From Paragonimus skrjabini miyazakii (lineage: Eukaryota; Platyhelminthes; Trematoda; Plagiorchiida; Troglotrematidae), in assembly GCA_014338405.1 (NCBI GenBank), contig JTDE01000431.1:169003-233002 (forward strand): DNA of 64,000 nucleotides, read 5' to 3'. The notes under the pieces are model-generated. The model saw only the letters and a list, made by a program, of their open reading frames with translations, was not told the origin of the DNA and did no database searches. This document shows, piece by piece, positions 63,444 through 64,000 of this stretch. Within the stretch, counting starts at the first letter, position 1, and every line of letters begins with the position of its first letter. The position numbers and the translations under genes were made by a program.

Positions 63444-63553
63444 GGCTTCGTAGCTCAGCTAGTAGAAAATTCGCCGCGTTTGTGTATGTCGCTTCTGTCG
63501 CTGGTTCAAATCCAGCCAAAATCCAGATTTTTCGCAATTGGGTCTTTTCGAAA
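63444..63553 (+). mobile_element. tRNA-headed SINE, copy 5
   Basis: The head GGCTTCGTAGCTCAGCTAGT, box B CTGGTTCAAATCCAGCC, and tail AAATCCAGATTTTTCGCAAT followed by TGGGTCTTTTCGAAATT match copies 1 to 4. The acceptor-stem complement is mutated (CCAAAAT instead of CGAAGCC). The open frames on both strands over this region (63391-63646) are by-products of the SINE. Confidence 0.8.
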
Positions 63554-64000
63554 TTGTTGTTCCTGTTCTCAAAACGTCTATTGATCACTTGTATTTTGAC
63601 ATATCAGTTAAGTTCTTCTCTCTTGGAATCGTCATTCTGCAGTTAGCGCAAGTTTTATAAGAAACAATTTGGTCGTATTCTTCGAAGATTGATTGCCCTC
63701 ATAATCGTATCGTAGTTGTACGAGAATGTATTAACCGTACAACTACAGGCAGTGCGAGTTAGGTATACAAATTCACATAAGGAATTGTTTGTTTTTCGAT
63801 TGAAACTACCTATTAGAAAAACCAGGTTGATTCTTTTTTAAAATAAACAAAATTTAATGTCAAAGTTGTCACAAGACGATCAAACGGAAATCTTGTGACA
63901 AGTAAGTTTCGTTAAACATTTGGTTTAATTTTTAGTTCTCAACTTAACCTGCGTAAGTAGCAAACAATATGAGGCTGCCTCTAACCAAAAACTCATTGAC
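63554..64000. other. Noncoding stretch
   Basis: No gene or element was recognised. TTGTCACAAG and CTTGTGACAA near 63867-63900 form a small inverted repeat. Confidence 0.4.

Noticed and set aside
63391..63646. Open frames on both strands near the right edge
   Set aside because: They are translations of the SINE copy at 63444-63553, not genes.
1..64000. CRISPR arrays, bacterial operons, rRNA genes or viral genomes
   Set aside because: No regularly spaced direct repeats, no dense long ORFs and no rRNA-like sequence were seen on either strand.

Overview
The window looks like low-gene-density animal DNA. It is A+T-rich, stop codons fall in every frame about every 60-100 codons, and no bacterial operons or ribosome-binding sites are visible. 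The mix of decayed elements points to a flatworm, most likely a trematode and possibly a schistosome relative. They are tRNA-derived SINEs, one carrying a hammerhead-ribozyme core of the Schistosoma Sm-alpha type, Penelope-like (PLE) fragments with a GIY-YIG motif, a Ty3/gypsy RT relic, and CR1/jockey-like and RTE-like LINE relics. The taxon is an inference. No complete protein-coding gene can be assembled by eye.

The two best host-gene pieces are terminal exons. One is on the + strand at 39401-39768, with a plausible acceptor, a clean C-terminus and an AATAAA about 170 bases after the stop. The other is on the - strand at 59282-59448, with an acceptor, 54 well-behaved codons, a stop and an AATAAA about 270 bases on. 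I recognise neither family. Weaker exon candidates with splice-like edges or compositional hints lie at 16379-16609 (-), 35575-35824 (+), 50735-51066 (-), 51550-51753 (+), 56483-56890 (+) and 61870-62100 (-).

Layout. 0-8.7 kb: mostly unassignable, with a hammerhead-bearing SINE near 6.3 kb. 8.7-10.3 kb: a long near-identical inverted repeat with arms of about 360 bp and a spacer of about 890 bp. 16.8-17.6 kb: Ty3/gypsy RT relic. 21.6-21.8 kb: a second, more decayed tRNA/hammerhead-type SINE. 24.85, 29.6, 53.0, 53.1 and 63.4 kb: five copies of another tRNA-headed SINE family, two of them head-to-head. 26.4-27.6 kb: LINE RT relic on the - strand. 39.4-40.0 kb: + strand terminal exon. 47.57-47.65 kb: a long hairpin. 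48.27-49.58 kb: two PLE 3' ends facing each other. 50.4-50.9 kb: a GC-rich island. 59.0-60.5 kb: - strand terminal exon with LINE and RTE relics in the flanking presumed intron. 62.58-62.62 kb: a (TA)20 microsatellite.

The genes cannot be shown to work together. The clearest themes are retroelement decay, self-cleaving or tRNA-like small RNAs, and inverted-repeat structures that could fold if transcribed. All calls come from reading the sequence and translating by hand; no database search was run.
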